Assembly: GCA_035518095.1 (NCBI GenBank)
Contig: DATIXX010000074.1
Location: 1 to 64,000, forward strand
DNA length: 64,000 nt
Reading direction: 5' to 3'
Source of the DNA: Burkholderiales bacterium
GTDB taxonomy: Bacteria > Pseudomonadota > Gammaproteobacteria > Burkholderiales > JAHFRG01
Below are positions 55,576 through 64,000 of the stretch, one piece after another. Under the pieces are notes generated by a model. The model did not search any database, had not been told where the DNA came from, and saw nothing but the letters and a program-made list of their open reading frames with translations. The position numbers and the translations under genes were made by a program. Each line of letters starts with the position of its first letter. Position 1 is the stretch's first letter.

Positions 55576-58500
55576 ATGCCTAGACGCACCGACCTCAAAA
55601 GCATTCTGATCATTGGCGCCGGCCCCATTATCATCGGCCAGGCGTGCGAGTTTGACTATTCCGGCGCGCAGGCGTGCAAGGCGCTTAAAGAAGAAGGCTA
55701 CCGCATAATTTTGGTGAATTCGAACCCGGCAACCATCATGACCGATCCGGAAATGGCCGACGCCACGTACATCGAGCCCATCAACTGGCAGATGCTGGAA
55801 AAAATCATCGCAATTGAACGCCCGGGCGCACTGTTGCCCACTATGGGGGGCCAAACGGCGTTGAACAGCGCCCTTGATCTTGCCCGGCATGGCGTGCTGG
55901 AAAAGTACGGCGTGGAAATGATCGGCGCGTCGCGCGAAGCCATAGACAAGGCGGAAGACAGGGAGAAATTCAAGTTCGCGATGAACAAGATAGGGCTCGC
56001 GTCGCCACGGTCGGCCCTTGCTCACAGCGTGGAGGAAGCCCTGCAGGTGCAGGCGATGGTCGGGTTTCCCACGGTGATTCGTCCGTCTTTCACGCTGGGC
56101 GGTACTGGCGGAGGTATCGCCTATAACCTGGAGGAATTCCTCGCTATTTGCGAGCGCGGCCTGGAAGCATCTCCTACCAAGGAACTGCTGGTCGAGGAGT
56201 CCGTGATCGGGTGGAAAGAGTTCGAGATGGAGGTCGTGCGCGACCGAAAAGACAACTGCATCATCGTGTGCTCGATCGAAAATTTCGATCCGATGGGGGT
56301 ACACACTGGCGATTCGATCACCGTGGCGCCGGCGCAAACGCTCACCGACAAAGAATACCAGATCATGCGCGACGCCTCGATCAGGGTGTTGCGCGAAATC
56401 GGAGTAGATACCGGCGGATCCAACGTGCAGTTTGCCGTTAATCCCAAAAACGGCCGTATGCTGATAATCGAAATGAATCCGCGAGTGTCGCGTTCCTCTG
56501 CTTTGGCGTCCAAAGCGACCGGTTTTCCCATCGCCAAAGTGGCCGCGAAGCTGGCGATAGGATATACCCTTGATGAATTGAGAAACGAAATTACCGGAGG
56601 CGCGACGCCGGCGTCTTTCGAGCCTACCATTGACTATGTCGTTACCAAGCTGCCTCGTTTCGCCTTTGAAAAGTTTCCTCGCGTCGACGACCGACTGACT
56701 ACCCAGATGAAATCGGTGGGCGAAGTCATGGCAATTGGTCGTACCTTTCAGGAATCTCTGCAGAAAGCGCTGCGGGGACTTGAAACCGGAAGCGAAGGAC
56801 TCGACGAAAAAACCGCTGACCGCGATGTGATTGAAAACGAGTTGGGTCATGTCGGGCCGGAACGCATTTGGTACATCGCCGACGCGTTCCGCTGCGGCAT
56901 GAAAGTGAATGAGGCGCATGAGCTGACCAGTATTGACCCGTGGTTCCTGGCCCAGATCGAGGATCTTGTAAGGCAGGAACAGTTTCTAAAAGAGAAAAAG
57001 CTCGATCAGTTGAGCGAAGTTGAGCTGCGGCGGCTGAAAAGGAGCGGCTTCTCCGATGTGCGCCTATCCCGTTTGCTGAATGCTTCAGAGGTGGCCGTAA
57101 GGCAGAAACGCTGGCAGCTTGCACTGCGCCCGGTGTATAAACGTGTGGACACCTGTGCCGCTGAATTTGCCACGCACACCGCCTATATGTATTCGACGTA
57201 CGAGGAGGAATGCGAGGCGCAACCCACCCGAAAGCGCAAAATCCTGGTGCTGGGCGGAGGACCGAACCGCATTGGCCAGGGAATCGAGTTTGATTACTGC
57301 TGCGTACATGCGGCGCTCGCGCTGCGCGAAGACGGCTTTGAAACCATCATGGTGAACTGCAACCCGGAGACCGTTTCGACCGATTATGATACTTCGGACC
57401 GACTCTACTTCGAACCGCTCACACTGGAAGATGTGTTGGAAATAGTGCATGTTGAGAATCCGCAGGGGGTGATTGTGCAATACGGCGGCCAAACACCGCT
57501 GAAACTTGCGCGCGACCTGGAAGCAAGCCGGGTTCCGATTATCGGCACAACGCCGGATATGATTGACTGCGCGGAGGACCGCGAGCGTTTTCGAAAGATG
57601 CTGGATGAACTCAATCTCAAGCAGGCGCCGAACCGCACTGCGCGCACGCCGCAGAAAGCGCTGCGCCTGGCCGAAGAAATCGGTTATCCACTGGTGGTGC
57701 GGCCAAGCTACGTGCTGGGGGGACGCGCCATGGAAATCGTGCACCAGCAGGAGGACCTTGAGCGCTATATGCGGGAAGCGGTGAAAGTTTCCAACGATTC
57801 GCCGGTTCTGCTGGATCGCTTTCTAAATGACGCTACCGAGGTCGATGTAGACGCGGTTTGTGACGGGAAGGACGTGCTGATCGGAGGCATAATGGAACAT
57901 ATCGAACAGGCGGGCGTACATTCCGGCGATTCAGCCTGTTCACTTCCGCCATTTAGTCTTTCCGAAAAACTGCAGGACGAGTTGCGCCGCCAAACCACTG
58001 CGCTGGCGTACGCGCTAAAAGTGGTGGGACTCATGAACGTGCAGTACGCAATTCAGGGCGAGACTGTTTATGTGCTCGAAGTCAACCCGCGCGCCTCGCG
58101 CACTGTACCATTCGTATCCAAGGCGACTGGATTGCCGCTCGCCAAAATCGCCGCGCGCTGCATGGTCGGCCGGACCTTAAAACAGCAAGCCGTGACTACG
58201 GGTGTAGTGCCAAAGTACTTCTGCGTCAAGGAAGCGGTATTTCCGTTCATTAAGTTTCCGGGCGCCGATACCATTCTTGGTCCGGAAATGAAATCTACTG
58301 GAGAAGTGATGGGCGTAGGCGCTACATTCCCGGAGGCGTTCGTGAAATCGCAAATAGCCGCAGGCGAGAAACTGCCTTCGTCGGGCAGGGTTTTCATCAG
58401 TGTGCGCAATGCCGACAAGCCCCGCACCGTGGAAATTGCGAAAACATTGCAGTCGCTCGGTTTCAGCCTGGTGGCAACACGCGGCACCGCGGCGGTGCTC

Positions 58501-58788
58501 GCAACCGCAGGCATCGCGGTGGCGCCGGTCAACAAGGTTGCCGAGGGACGGCCCCATATTGTGGACATGATCAAGAATGGCGAAATCAGCCTCATCGTCA
58601 ACACCGTCGAAGATAAACGCGCGGTGCACGACTCATATTCAATTCGCCGCGCCGCGCTGCAGCGCAGGGTCGCGTATTACACCACGCTCGCGGGGGCGCG
58701 TGCGGCGTGCGCGGGGATTGCGCAAATGGGTGAATTGCGCCCTTACGAACTGCAGGCGCTGCACCGGGGCATCGCTGCACGCCGCTAA
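55576..58788 (+). CDS. carB: Carbamoyl-phosphate synthase large subunit
   Basis: Makes carbamoyl phosphate from bicarbonate, ammonia and two ATP (1070 aa from ATG 55576). Two homologous ATP-grasp halves are clear: the first opens with [21 protein letters not shown], the second near residue 556 with [21 protein letters not shown]; each has a PSYVLGG/PSFTLGG loop and an EVNPR/EMNPR metal site. A C-terminal methylglyoxal-synthase-like allosteric domain ends the protein. An ATG at 55552 would add eight residues, but MPRRTD is the standard opening. greA follows. Confidence 0.98.
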   Translation: MPRRTDLKSILIIGAGPIIIGQACEFDYSGAQACKALKEEGYRIILVNSNPATIMTDPEMADATYIEPINWQMLEKIIAIERPGALLPTMGGQTALNSALDLARHGVLEKYGVEMIGASREAIDKAEDREKFKFAMNKIGLASPRSALAHSVEEALQVQAMVGFPTVIRPSFTLGGTGGGIAYNLEEFLAICERGLEASPTKELLVEESVIGWKEFEMEVVRDRKDNCIIVCSIENFDPMGVHTGDSITVAPAQTLTDKEYQIMRDASIRVLREIGVDTGGSNVQFAVNPKNGRMLIIEMNPRVSRSSALASKATGFPIAKVAAKLAIGYTLDELRNEITGGATPASFEPTIDYVVTKLPRFAFEKFPRVDDRLTTQMKSVGEVMAIGRTFQESLQKALRGLETGSEGLDEKTADRDVIENELGHVGPERIWYIADAFRCGMKVNEAHELTSIDPWFLAQIEDLVRQEQFLKEKKLDQLSEVELRRLKRSGFSDVRLSRLLNASEVAVRQKRWQLALRPVYKRVDTCAAEFATHTAYMYSTYEEECEAQPTRKRKILVLGGGPNRIGQGIEFDYCCVHAALALREDGFETIMVNCNPETVSTDYDTSDRLYFEPLTLEDVLEIVHVENPQGVIVQYGGQTPLKLARDLEASRVPIIGTTPDMIDCAEDRERFRKMLDELNLKQAPNRTARTPQKALRLAEEIGYPLVVRPSYVLGGRAMEIVHQQEDLERYMREAVKVSNDSPVLLDRFLNDATEVDVDAVCDGKDVLIGGIMEHIEQAGVHSGDSACSLPPFSLSEKLQDELRRQTTALAYALKVVGLMNVQYAIQGETVYVLEVNPRASRTVPFVSKATGLPLAKIAARCMVGRTLKQQAVTTGVVPKYFCVKEAVFPFIKFPGADTILGPEMKSTGEVMGVGATFPEAFVKSQIAAGEKLPSSGRVFISVRNADKPRTVEIAKTLQSLGFSLVATRGTAAVLATAGIAVAPVNKVAEGRPHIVDMIKNGEISLIVNTVEDKRAVHDSYSIRRAALQRRVAYYTTLAGARAACAGIAQMGELRPYELQALHRGIAARR

Positions 58789-58882
58789 TCGGCGCGCCAA
58801 GTTATTTATTTTTTTTTGCGGCAGCGATATAAAATAGGCGGTAGCGCATTTCAATTCACCCGTTCAATAATGTAGGAACAGT

Positions 58883-59362
58883 ATGACCAACAAAATTCCA
58901 CTGACTGTAAACGGCGCCGGACAGTTGCGCGGCGAATTGCAGCAACTCAAGACCGTGCAGCGGCCCGCTGTAATAGCTGCGATTGCGGAAGCACGCACGC
59001 ACGGCGATCTTGCGGAAAACGCGGAGTATCATGCGGCCAAGGAAAGGCAAAGCTTTATTGAAGGACGCATCGCAGAGCTCGAAAGAAAGCTTGCCAATGC
59101 CCAGATAATAAATCCCGCGCTCCTGGACGCCGATGGCTCTGTTGTCTTCGGTGCTACGGTGGCGCTGAAAGACCTTGGTGGCGGTGAGAAATTCACCTAT
59201 CAGATCGTCGGAGAGGATGAAGCGGACATCAAGCAGGGCAAAATTTCCATAAGCTCCCCGATTGCGCGTGCGCTGATCGGCAAATATCCAGGCGATGTTG
59301 GCGAAGTTCAGGCACCCAGCGGGACGCGCGAGTATGAAATTCTGGATGTAAAGTATATATAA
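58883..59362 (+). CDS. greA: Transcription elongation factor GreA
   Basis: Rescues backtracked RNA polymerase by stimulating transcript cleavage (159 aa). The N-terminal coiled coil carries the acidic tip [19 protein letters not shown]; the C-terminal FKBP-like domain has [25 protein letters not shown]. The ATG has GGAACAG nearby. The carB-greA order is widespread in proteobacteria. Confidence 0.98.
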   Translation: MTNKIPLTVNGAGQLRGELQQLKTVQRPAVIAAIAEARTHGDLAENAEYHAAKERQSFIEGRIAELERKLANAQIINPALLDADGSVVFGATVALKDLGGGEKFTYQIVGEDEADIKQGKISISSPIARALIGKYPGDVGEVQAPSGTREYEILDVKYI

Positions 59363-59370
59363 TCGCCGGT

Positions 59371-59829
59371 ATGGGATATCTCGCAGATAGTTTGCACTGG
59401 ATTGCTGTGACCTTGTGGGCCGGGGTGTTGTGGGCAATCGGGTTAATCGCCGTGCCGCTAATTTTTGTCACGGTCGAAGACCGCGCGCTGGCCGTTATGC
59501 TTGCCGGCAAAATGTTTGCTGTGGTGGGCTACATTGGGATGGGTTGCGGGGCTTATCTTATTTTGTTCCGTCTTATCAGGCAGGGCGTTGTTTCCTTCGG
59601 GCAGTTTTTTTTCTGGATTGCAATGGTAATGTTTCTGTTGACCTTGCTGGGCTATTTCGCCCAGCCCATACTGGAACTCGTTAAGAACTGGACGCTGCCT
59701 CGACAGGCCATTGAAAGCATACTGGAGGACCGTTCTGCCTCTTGGTACGGTATTTACAGCGCGCTGTACGTCGTGCAAGCCGCGCTCGCCTTGGTGCTGG
59801 TGGTGCGGCAACCGACTGCTGCTCCATGA
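59371..59829 (+). CDS. DUF4149 family membrane protein
   Basis: Four-helix inner-membrane protein (152 aa), eight bases after greA. Helices at about residues 9-33, 45-66, 78-97 and 126-146. The HWIAVTLWAGVLWAIGLIAVPLIF opening and the SWYGIYSALYVVQAALAL end fit DUF4149, commonly found next to greA in betaproteobacteria. Function is not known. Confidence 0.82.
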   Translation: MGYLADSLHWIAVTLWAGVLWAIGLIAVPLIFVTVEDRALAVMLAGKMFAVVGYIGMGCGAYLILFRLIRQGVVSFGQFFFWIAMVMFLLTLLGYFAQPILELVKNWTLPRQAIESILEDRSASWYGIYSALYVVQAALALVLVVRQPTAAP

Positions 59830-59880
59830 TCTGATTTTGGGATGCGCCAGCTATTCCCGGCCGTTTCTTCACGTTCCCCA

Positions 59881-60498
59881 ATGAAACGTTCGAATACCAG
59901 CAGCGCTTGGATGCGCGAGCACGTCAACGATTTTTACGTGAAATGCGCACGGAATCAGGGCTTACGTTCGCGCGCCGCGTTCAAGCTCCTGGAAATCATC
60001 GAACGCGACCGCCTATTGGCGCCGGGCATGCTGGTGGTTGATCTGGGGGCAGCCCCTGGCAGCTGGTCGCAAGTTGCTGCCGAAAAGGTCGGTAAGCAAG
60101 GCAAGGTCATCGCGCTGGATGCCGTTCACATGCAGCCGATCGCCGGGGTCGATTTCATTTGTGGAGATTTCCGCGACGATACCGCTTTAATGCAGCTGCA
60201 CAGCAAGCTGCAGGGTAAAAGTGCAGATCTTGTAATTTGCGATTTGTCGCCCAATATCAGTGGAGTGGCCAGCCATGATCAAGCCCGGGTCATGGAGCTT
60301 GCTCAATGCGCTCTCGACTTTTCCGTAAAAGCGCTGAAACCGCAGGGCGGGCTCCTGGTCAAAGTTTTCCAGGGCGCTGCTTTTGAAGATTTCTTGAAAG
60401 CCATGCGCGCCCGCTTTAAACAGGTGGTTTCCCGCAAGCCCAAGGCCTCGCGTGGAAGGAGCAGCGAAATTTACTTGCTGGGCAGGGGCTTACGATAG
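59881..60498 (+). CDS. rlmE: 23S rRNA (uridine-2552) 2'-O-methyltransferase
   Basis: SAM-dependent RrmJ/FtsJ methyltransferase acting on the ribosomal A loop (205 aa from ATG 59881). Class I fold with SAM loop [28 protein letters not shown] and the KVFQG segment; the Lys-Asp-Lys-Glu catalytic set is consistent. An in-frame ATG at 59842 would add 13 residues and is less likely. It sits 82 bases before ftsH, the same pair as rlmE-ftsH in E. coli. Confidence 0.96.
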   Translation: MKRSNTSSAWMREHVNDFYVKCARNQGLRSRAAFKLLEIIERDRLLAPGMLVVDLGAAPGSWSQVAAEKVGKQGKVIALDAVHMQPIAGVDFICGDFRDDTALMQLHSKLQGKSADLVICDLSPNISGVASHDQARVMELAQCALDFSVKALKPQGGLLVKVFQGAAFEDFLKAMRARFKQVVSRKPKASRGRSSEIYLLGRGLR

Positions 60499-60580
60499 GC
60501 TGAACAAGGCTAACACCAGCGGATAAATGCGGTTAGAATAGTAGTTGGGGTAACTTCTTTTCGAACGATCAGGAGCGAAT

Positions 60581-62470
60581 TTGAATAATTTAGTAAAAAA
60601 TCTGGTGATCTGGCTGGTAATTGCACTCGTGCTGATGTCGGTTTTCAACCAATTCAGCGCGCGACAGTCCGTGCAATCGCCGATGGAATATTCGCAATTT
60701 ATCGACGAAGTGAAGCAGGGCCACATTGCCAAAGTCACGATTGAAGGTCGCACGCTCAAGGGAGTCAAGACCGACGGCAAGCGCTTCGTCACGTATGCGC
60801 CATCCGACCCCTGGTTGGTGAGCGACCTTTTGAAGAACGGAGTGATCATCGAGGCCAAGCCGGATGAGGAACCTTCGCTGCTGGTGAATATTTTTGTTTC
60901 CTGGTTCCCGATGCTGCTTTTGATCGGTGTGTGGATATTTTTCATGCGCCAGATGCAGGGAGGCGGGCGTGGAGGCGCGTTCTCATTCGGAAAGAGTCGT
61001 GCGCGCATGATGGATGAATCGAACAACCAGGTGACATTTGCCGACGTTGCCGGATGCGAGGAAGCGAAAGAAGAGGTTGCGGAATTAGTGGATTTCCTGC
61101 GTGATCCGGGCAAATTCCAGAAGCTCGGAGGGCGCATCCCGCGAGGTGTGCTGATGGTGGGCAACCCTGGAACCGGCAAAACGTTGCTCGCACGCGCTAT
61201 TGCGGGCGAAGCCAAGGTGCCTTTCTTCAGCATTTCAGGCTCCGACTTCGTGGAAATGTTTGTCGGTGTCGGCGCTGCGCGAGTGCGCGACATGTTCGAG
61301 CAGGCGAAAAAACACGCACCATGCATCGTGTTCATCGATGAAATCGATGCCGTTGGTCGCCAACGCGGCGCAGGACTCGGCGGCGGAAATGACGAACGCG
61401 AACAAACGCTGAACCAGTTGCTGGTGGAGATGGACGGATTCGAGACCGGCGCCGGTGTGATTGTGATCGCGGCAACCAACCGCCCCGATGTGCTCGATCC
61501 GGCGCTGCTGCGCCCAGGCCGCTTTGACCGGCAGGTCGTAGTCCCGCTTCCCGACATCCGCGGGCGCGAACAGATTCTATTGGTGCACATGCGCAAGGTG
61601 CCAATCGCGCCCGACGTTCGGGCCGATATTCTGGCGCGCGGCACACCCGGCTTTTCCGGCGCGGATCTTGCCAACCTCGTGAATGAAGCTGCGTTGTTTG
61701 CGGCGCGCTTCAACAAGAGGCTGGTGGACATGGATGATTTCGAGCGCGCCAAGGACAAGGTCATCATGGGGACCGAACGCCGCTCCATGGTGATGCCCGA
61801 GCAGGAACGCCGCAACACCGCTTATCATGAATCGGGGCACGCGGTTGTGGCGCGGCTTTTGCCGAAGACTGACCCGGTGCACAAAGTCACCATTATTCCG
61901 CGCGGCCGCGCCCTGGGTGTGACCATGCAGTTGCCGCAGGAGGACCGCTACAGCATGGATCGCGAACACATCCTGCAAAATATTGCAGTACTGTTCGGCG
62001 GGCGCATCGCAGAAGAAATTTTCATGCATCAGATGACCACGGGCGCGTCCAACGACTTTGAGCGCGCGACCGAATTAGCGCGGCGCATGGTTACCCAGTG
62101 GGGCATGTCAGATACATTGGGGCCGATGATCTACGGCGAGAATGAGGGCGAAGTGTTCCTCGGCCGTTCCATCACCACACACAAGAATGTGTCCGAAACG
62201 ACGATGCAGAAAGTGGATGCGGAAATCCGCCGCATTGTCGACGAACAATATAAACTTGCGCGACGGCTCATAGAAGAAAACCGCGATAAGGTGGAGGCGA
62301 TGGCGAAGGCACTTCTAGAATGGGAAACCGTAGATTCCGATCAGATCGCCGACATCATGGAAGGCAAGCCGCCGCGGCCGCCTAAACCGGTTCAGCCGCC
62401 ACAGACCGCGCGGGAAACGCCACCCCCCGGGGGAGCGACTGCTACAGTGCAGCCGGCAAGAGAAACCTGA
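60581..62470 (+). CDS. ftsH: ATP-dependent zinc metalloprotease FtsH
   Basis: Membrane-anchored AAA+ protease (629 aa) that degrades unfolded membrane proteins and regulators such as sigma32. Two TM helices (about residues 5-22 and 102-122) flank a periplasmic domain. Walker A GNPGTGKT, Walker B VFIDEID, second region of homology RPGRFDRQ, and the zinc motif HESGH are present; a Pro-rich tail ends the protein. Start is TTG at 60581 with AGGAG six bases upstream. Functionally linked to the sigma32-driven operon at 44.9 kb. Confidence 0.98.
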   Translation: MNNLVKNLVIWLVIALVLMSVFNQFSARQSVQSPMEYSQFIDEVKQGHIAKVTIEGRTLKGVKTDGKRFVTYAPSDPWLVSDLLKNGVIIEAKPDEEPSLLVNIFVSWFPMLLLIGVWIFFMRQMQGGGRGGAFSFGKSRARMMDESNNQVTFADVAGCEEAKEEVAELVDFLRDPGKFQKLGGRIPRGVLMVGNPGTGKTLLARAIAGEAKVPFFSISGSDFVEMFVGVGAARVRDMFEQAKKHAPCIVFIDEIDAVGRQRGAGLGGGNDEREQTLNQLLVEMDGFETGAGVIVIAATNRPDVLDPALLRPGRFDRQVVVPLPDIRGREQILLVHMRKVPIAPDVRADILARGTPGFSGADLANLVNEAALFAARFNKRLVDMDDFERAKDKVIMGTERRSMVMPEQERRNTAYHESGHAVVARLLPKTDPVHKVTIIPRGRALGVTMQLPQEDRYSMDREHILQNIAVLFGGRIAEEIFMHQMTTGASNDFERATELARRMVTQWGMSDTLGPMIYGENEGEVFLGRSITTHKNVSETTMQKVDAEIRRIVDEQYKLARRLIEENRDKVEAMAKALLEWETVDSDQIADIMEGKPPRPPKPVQPPQTARETPPPGGATATVQPARET

Positions 62471-62490
62471 CATTCAATAGAAGTGAGGAG

Positions 62491-63363
62491 TTGGAGCAAG
62501 GCGTAACAGCCTTTAAAAGCTTTACTCCGCATTCCCGCGTGCATCTCCTTTGCGGTAAATTCAAGCTCGATCTGTCGCACCCCCTGATTATGGGGATTGT
62601 CAATGTCACCCCCGATTCTTTCTCCGATGGTGGCTTACATGCTACCGCGGGCGCTGCAATCGCGCATGGTTTGCGCTTGATCGACGAAGGCGCGGACCTC
62701 GTCGATGTGGGTGGTGAATCCACCCGACCCGGCTCACTGCCGGTGCCGCTGGATGAGGAGCTTAAACGCGTGTTGCCCGTAATAGAAGGATTAAAGCACG
62801 CCGACGTGCCACTGTCGGTGGATACCCAGAAACCCGAAGTGATGCGCGAGGCGTTGTGCGCCGGAGCAAGCATGATAAACGATGTTAATGCGCTGCTTGC
62901 AACAGGCGCATTGCAGGTGGTCGCGAACAGCGACGCGGCAATATGCATGATGCACAAACGGGGCGAGCCTTTGACGATGCAGGTAAACCCCCAGTACCAA
63001 AACGTGGTTTCGGAAATCAAATCTTTTCTGGGTTCTCGCGTCGAAGCTGCGCTTGCCGCGGGAATAGCGCGCGAGCGCATCGTTGTTGACCCCGGGTTTG
63101 GTTTTGGCAAAACCATGGAGCATAATCTGGCTCTACTGCGCAAATTGGATCAGTTCACCGAACTCGGCGCGGCGCTGCTGGTTGGCCTTTCGCGCAAATC
63201 GATTTTGGGCAAAATCGCAGGCAAGCAGACTGGCGAGCGGATATATTCGAGCATGGCTATTGCGCTGATCGCGGTGATGAAAGGGGCGAAAATTGTGAGG
63301 GTGCATGACGTGGCCGCTACGCGGGATGCGCTGGCGGTCTATAATGCGGTGAACGCTGAATAA
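62491..63363 (+). CDS. folP: Dihydropteroate synthase
   Basis: Condenses p-aminobenzoate with hydroxymethyl-dihydropterin diphosphate (290 aa as called). IMGIVNVTPDSFSDGG, VGGESTRPGS, SVDTQKPEVM, DPGFGFGKT and GLSRKS match the family. The start is uncertain: TTG 62491 has GAGGAG immediately before it, unusually close, while GTG 62539 aligns exactly with the E. coli start but has no ribosome binding site. The ftsH-folP-glmM order is standard. Confidence 0.96.
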   Translation: MEQGVTAFKSFTPHSRVHLLCGKFKLDLSHPLIMGIVNVTPDSFSDGGLHATAGAAIAHGLRLIDEGADLVDVGGESTRPGSLPVPLDEELKRVLPVIEGLKHADVPLSVDTQKPEVMREALCAGASMINDVNALLATGALQVVANSDAAICMMHKRGEPLTMQVNPQYQNVVSEIKSFLGSRVEAALAAGIARERIVVDPGFGFGKTMEHNLALLRKLDQFTELGAALLVGLSRKSILGKIAGKQTGERIYSSMAIALIAVMKGAKIVRVHDVAATRDALAVYNAVNAE

Positions 63364-63376
63364 AATTTAACAGTCT

Positions 63377-64000
63377 ATGCCTCGAAAATATTTCGGTACC
63401 GACGGCGTGCGAGGTAAAGTAGGCGAGCCGCCGATAACGCCGGAATTGGTGATGCATCTCGGTTATGCCGCGGGCAAAGTGCTGGCTTCTGCAGAATGGC
63501 ATCTAGCGCAAGGCGAGCCCCCGGCCGTTCTTATTGGCAAAGATACCCGCATTTCCGGCTACATGCTGGAGTCGGCATTGCAGGCGGGGTTGTCCGCCGC
63601 CGGTGTCGACATCTACCTTTCCGGACCCATACCGACTCCTGCGGTGGCTTATCTGACGCGGGCGCTGAGGTTGCAGGCCGGTATCGTAATCTCCGCTTCG
63701 CACAATCCCTACGAAGACAACGGTATAAAGTTCTTCTCGGCGAGCGGCAATAAACTCCCGGACGAGGTGGAACACGCCATCGAAGTGGCGCTCGACGATC
63801 CCATCAGAACCATGCCTTCCGCGGCGTTAGGGCGGGCGCGAAGGATCAACGACGCAGCCGGGCGCTATATTGAGTTTTGCAAGAGCACGTTTCCTAGCGA
63901 GCTGGATCTGCGCGGCTTGCGAATTGTGGTCGATACGGCGCAAGGTGCAACATACCACATCGCGGCGCACGTATTTCACGAGCTGGGCGCGGATGTTGTG
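63377..64000 (+). CDS. glmM: Phosphoglucosamine mutase, N-terminal part (cut by window edge)
   Basis: Interconverts glucosamine-6- and -1-phosphate for peptidoglycan and LPS precursors. About 208 residues are present: [10 protein letters not shown] at the start, IGKDTRISG, and the phosphoserine S108 in ISASHNP. The gene runs off the right edge. It starts 13 bases after folP. In enterobacteria GlrR and the GlmY RNA tie the Glr system to amino-sugar synthesis through glmS, but no GlmY-like RNA is recognised here. Confidence 0.97.
   Translation, partial: MPRKYFGTDGVRGKVGEPPITPELVMHLGYAAGKVLASAEWHLAQGEPPAVLIGKDTRISGYMLESALQAGLSAAGVDIYLSGPIPTPAVAYLTRALRLQAGIVISASHNPYEDNGIKFFSASGNKLPDEVEHAIEVALDDPIRTMPSAALGRARRINDAAGRYIEFCKSTFPSELDLRGLRIVVDTAQGATYHIAAHVFHELGADVV

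Noticed and set aside
55570-56919. 449-codon open frame antisense to carB
   Set aside because: Long antisense frame caused by high-GC codon bias in carB; His/Arg-rich, no domain.
60490-61818. 442-codon open frame antisense to ftsH
   Set aside because: Ser/Arg/Thr-rich shadow of ftsH with no domain and no translation signal.

Overview
The window reads as chromosome from a betaproteobacterium, probably of the Nitrosomonadales/Rhodocyclales kind. This is inferred from gene order: leuC-leuD-leuB-asd-fimV-truA-trpF-trpB-trpA-accD-folC-SPOR-cvpA-purF-metZ, hrcA-hemH next to grpE-dnaK-dnaJ, fur/bamE-dapB-carA-carB-greA and rlmE-ftsH-folP-glmM are all familiar betaproteobacterial arrangements. No rRNA, tRNA, insertion sequence, phage gene or CRISPR array was seen. 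Almost everything is core metabolism or housekeeping, densely packed. The most interesting signals lie in leaders, promoters and a few accessory genes.

Layout. 1-4.9 kb: 5' part of metG (minus), apbC and dcd (plus), an ornithine/lysine-type decarboxylase with an elaborate leader, and folA (minus). 4.97-9.1 kb: a GlrK-QseG-GlrR two-component operon whose last gene, a sigma54 activator, is followed at once by a -24/-12 promoter driving a secreted EF-hand/BON protein. 9.3-14.9 kb: thyA, an M17 aminopeptidase, small ORFs, aroC, a frameshifted AHSA1-like gene and an MFS transporter. 15-31.9 kb: a long co-directional run of leucine, aspartate-family, tryptophan, fatty-acid, folate and purine genes, ending with metZ behind a SAM-II riboswitch.

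32-41 kb: lpxH and a cyclophilin (minus), a periplasmic TPR protein (minus), cysS (plus), a two-gene RND efflux operon (plus) and a lone cyanase (minus). 41-47.1 kb: the heat-shock block hrcA-hemH and grpE-dnaK-dnaJ, all minus, with a near-consensus sigma32 promoter before grpE. 47.5-51.3 kb: nadK, recN, a short-chain dehydrogenase and a cold-shock protein. 51.5-64 kb: fur (minus), then bamE with a very long repeat-bearing extension, dapB, carA-carB, greA, a DUF4149 membrane protein, rlmE, ftsH, folP and the start of glmM.

Four points deserve most attention: (1) the GlrR-type sigma54 promoter and two TGTC-N10-GACA-like sites ahead of the EF-hand/BON gene; (2) the SAM-II riboswitch with a linked terminator and possible antiterminator before metZ; (3) the BamE homologue with five copies of an amphipathic RF-x-RLxGF motif in an acidic tail; (4) tandem promoters, an operator-like palindrome and a 23-codon upstream ORF before the decarboxylase.
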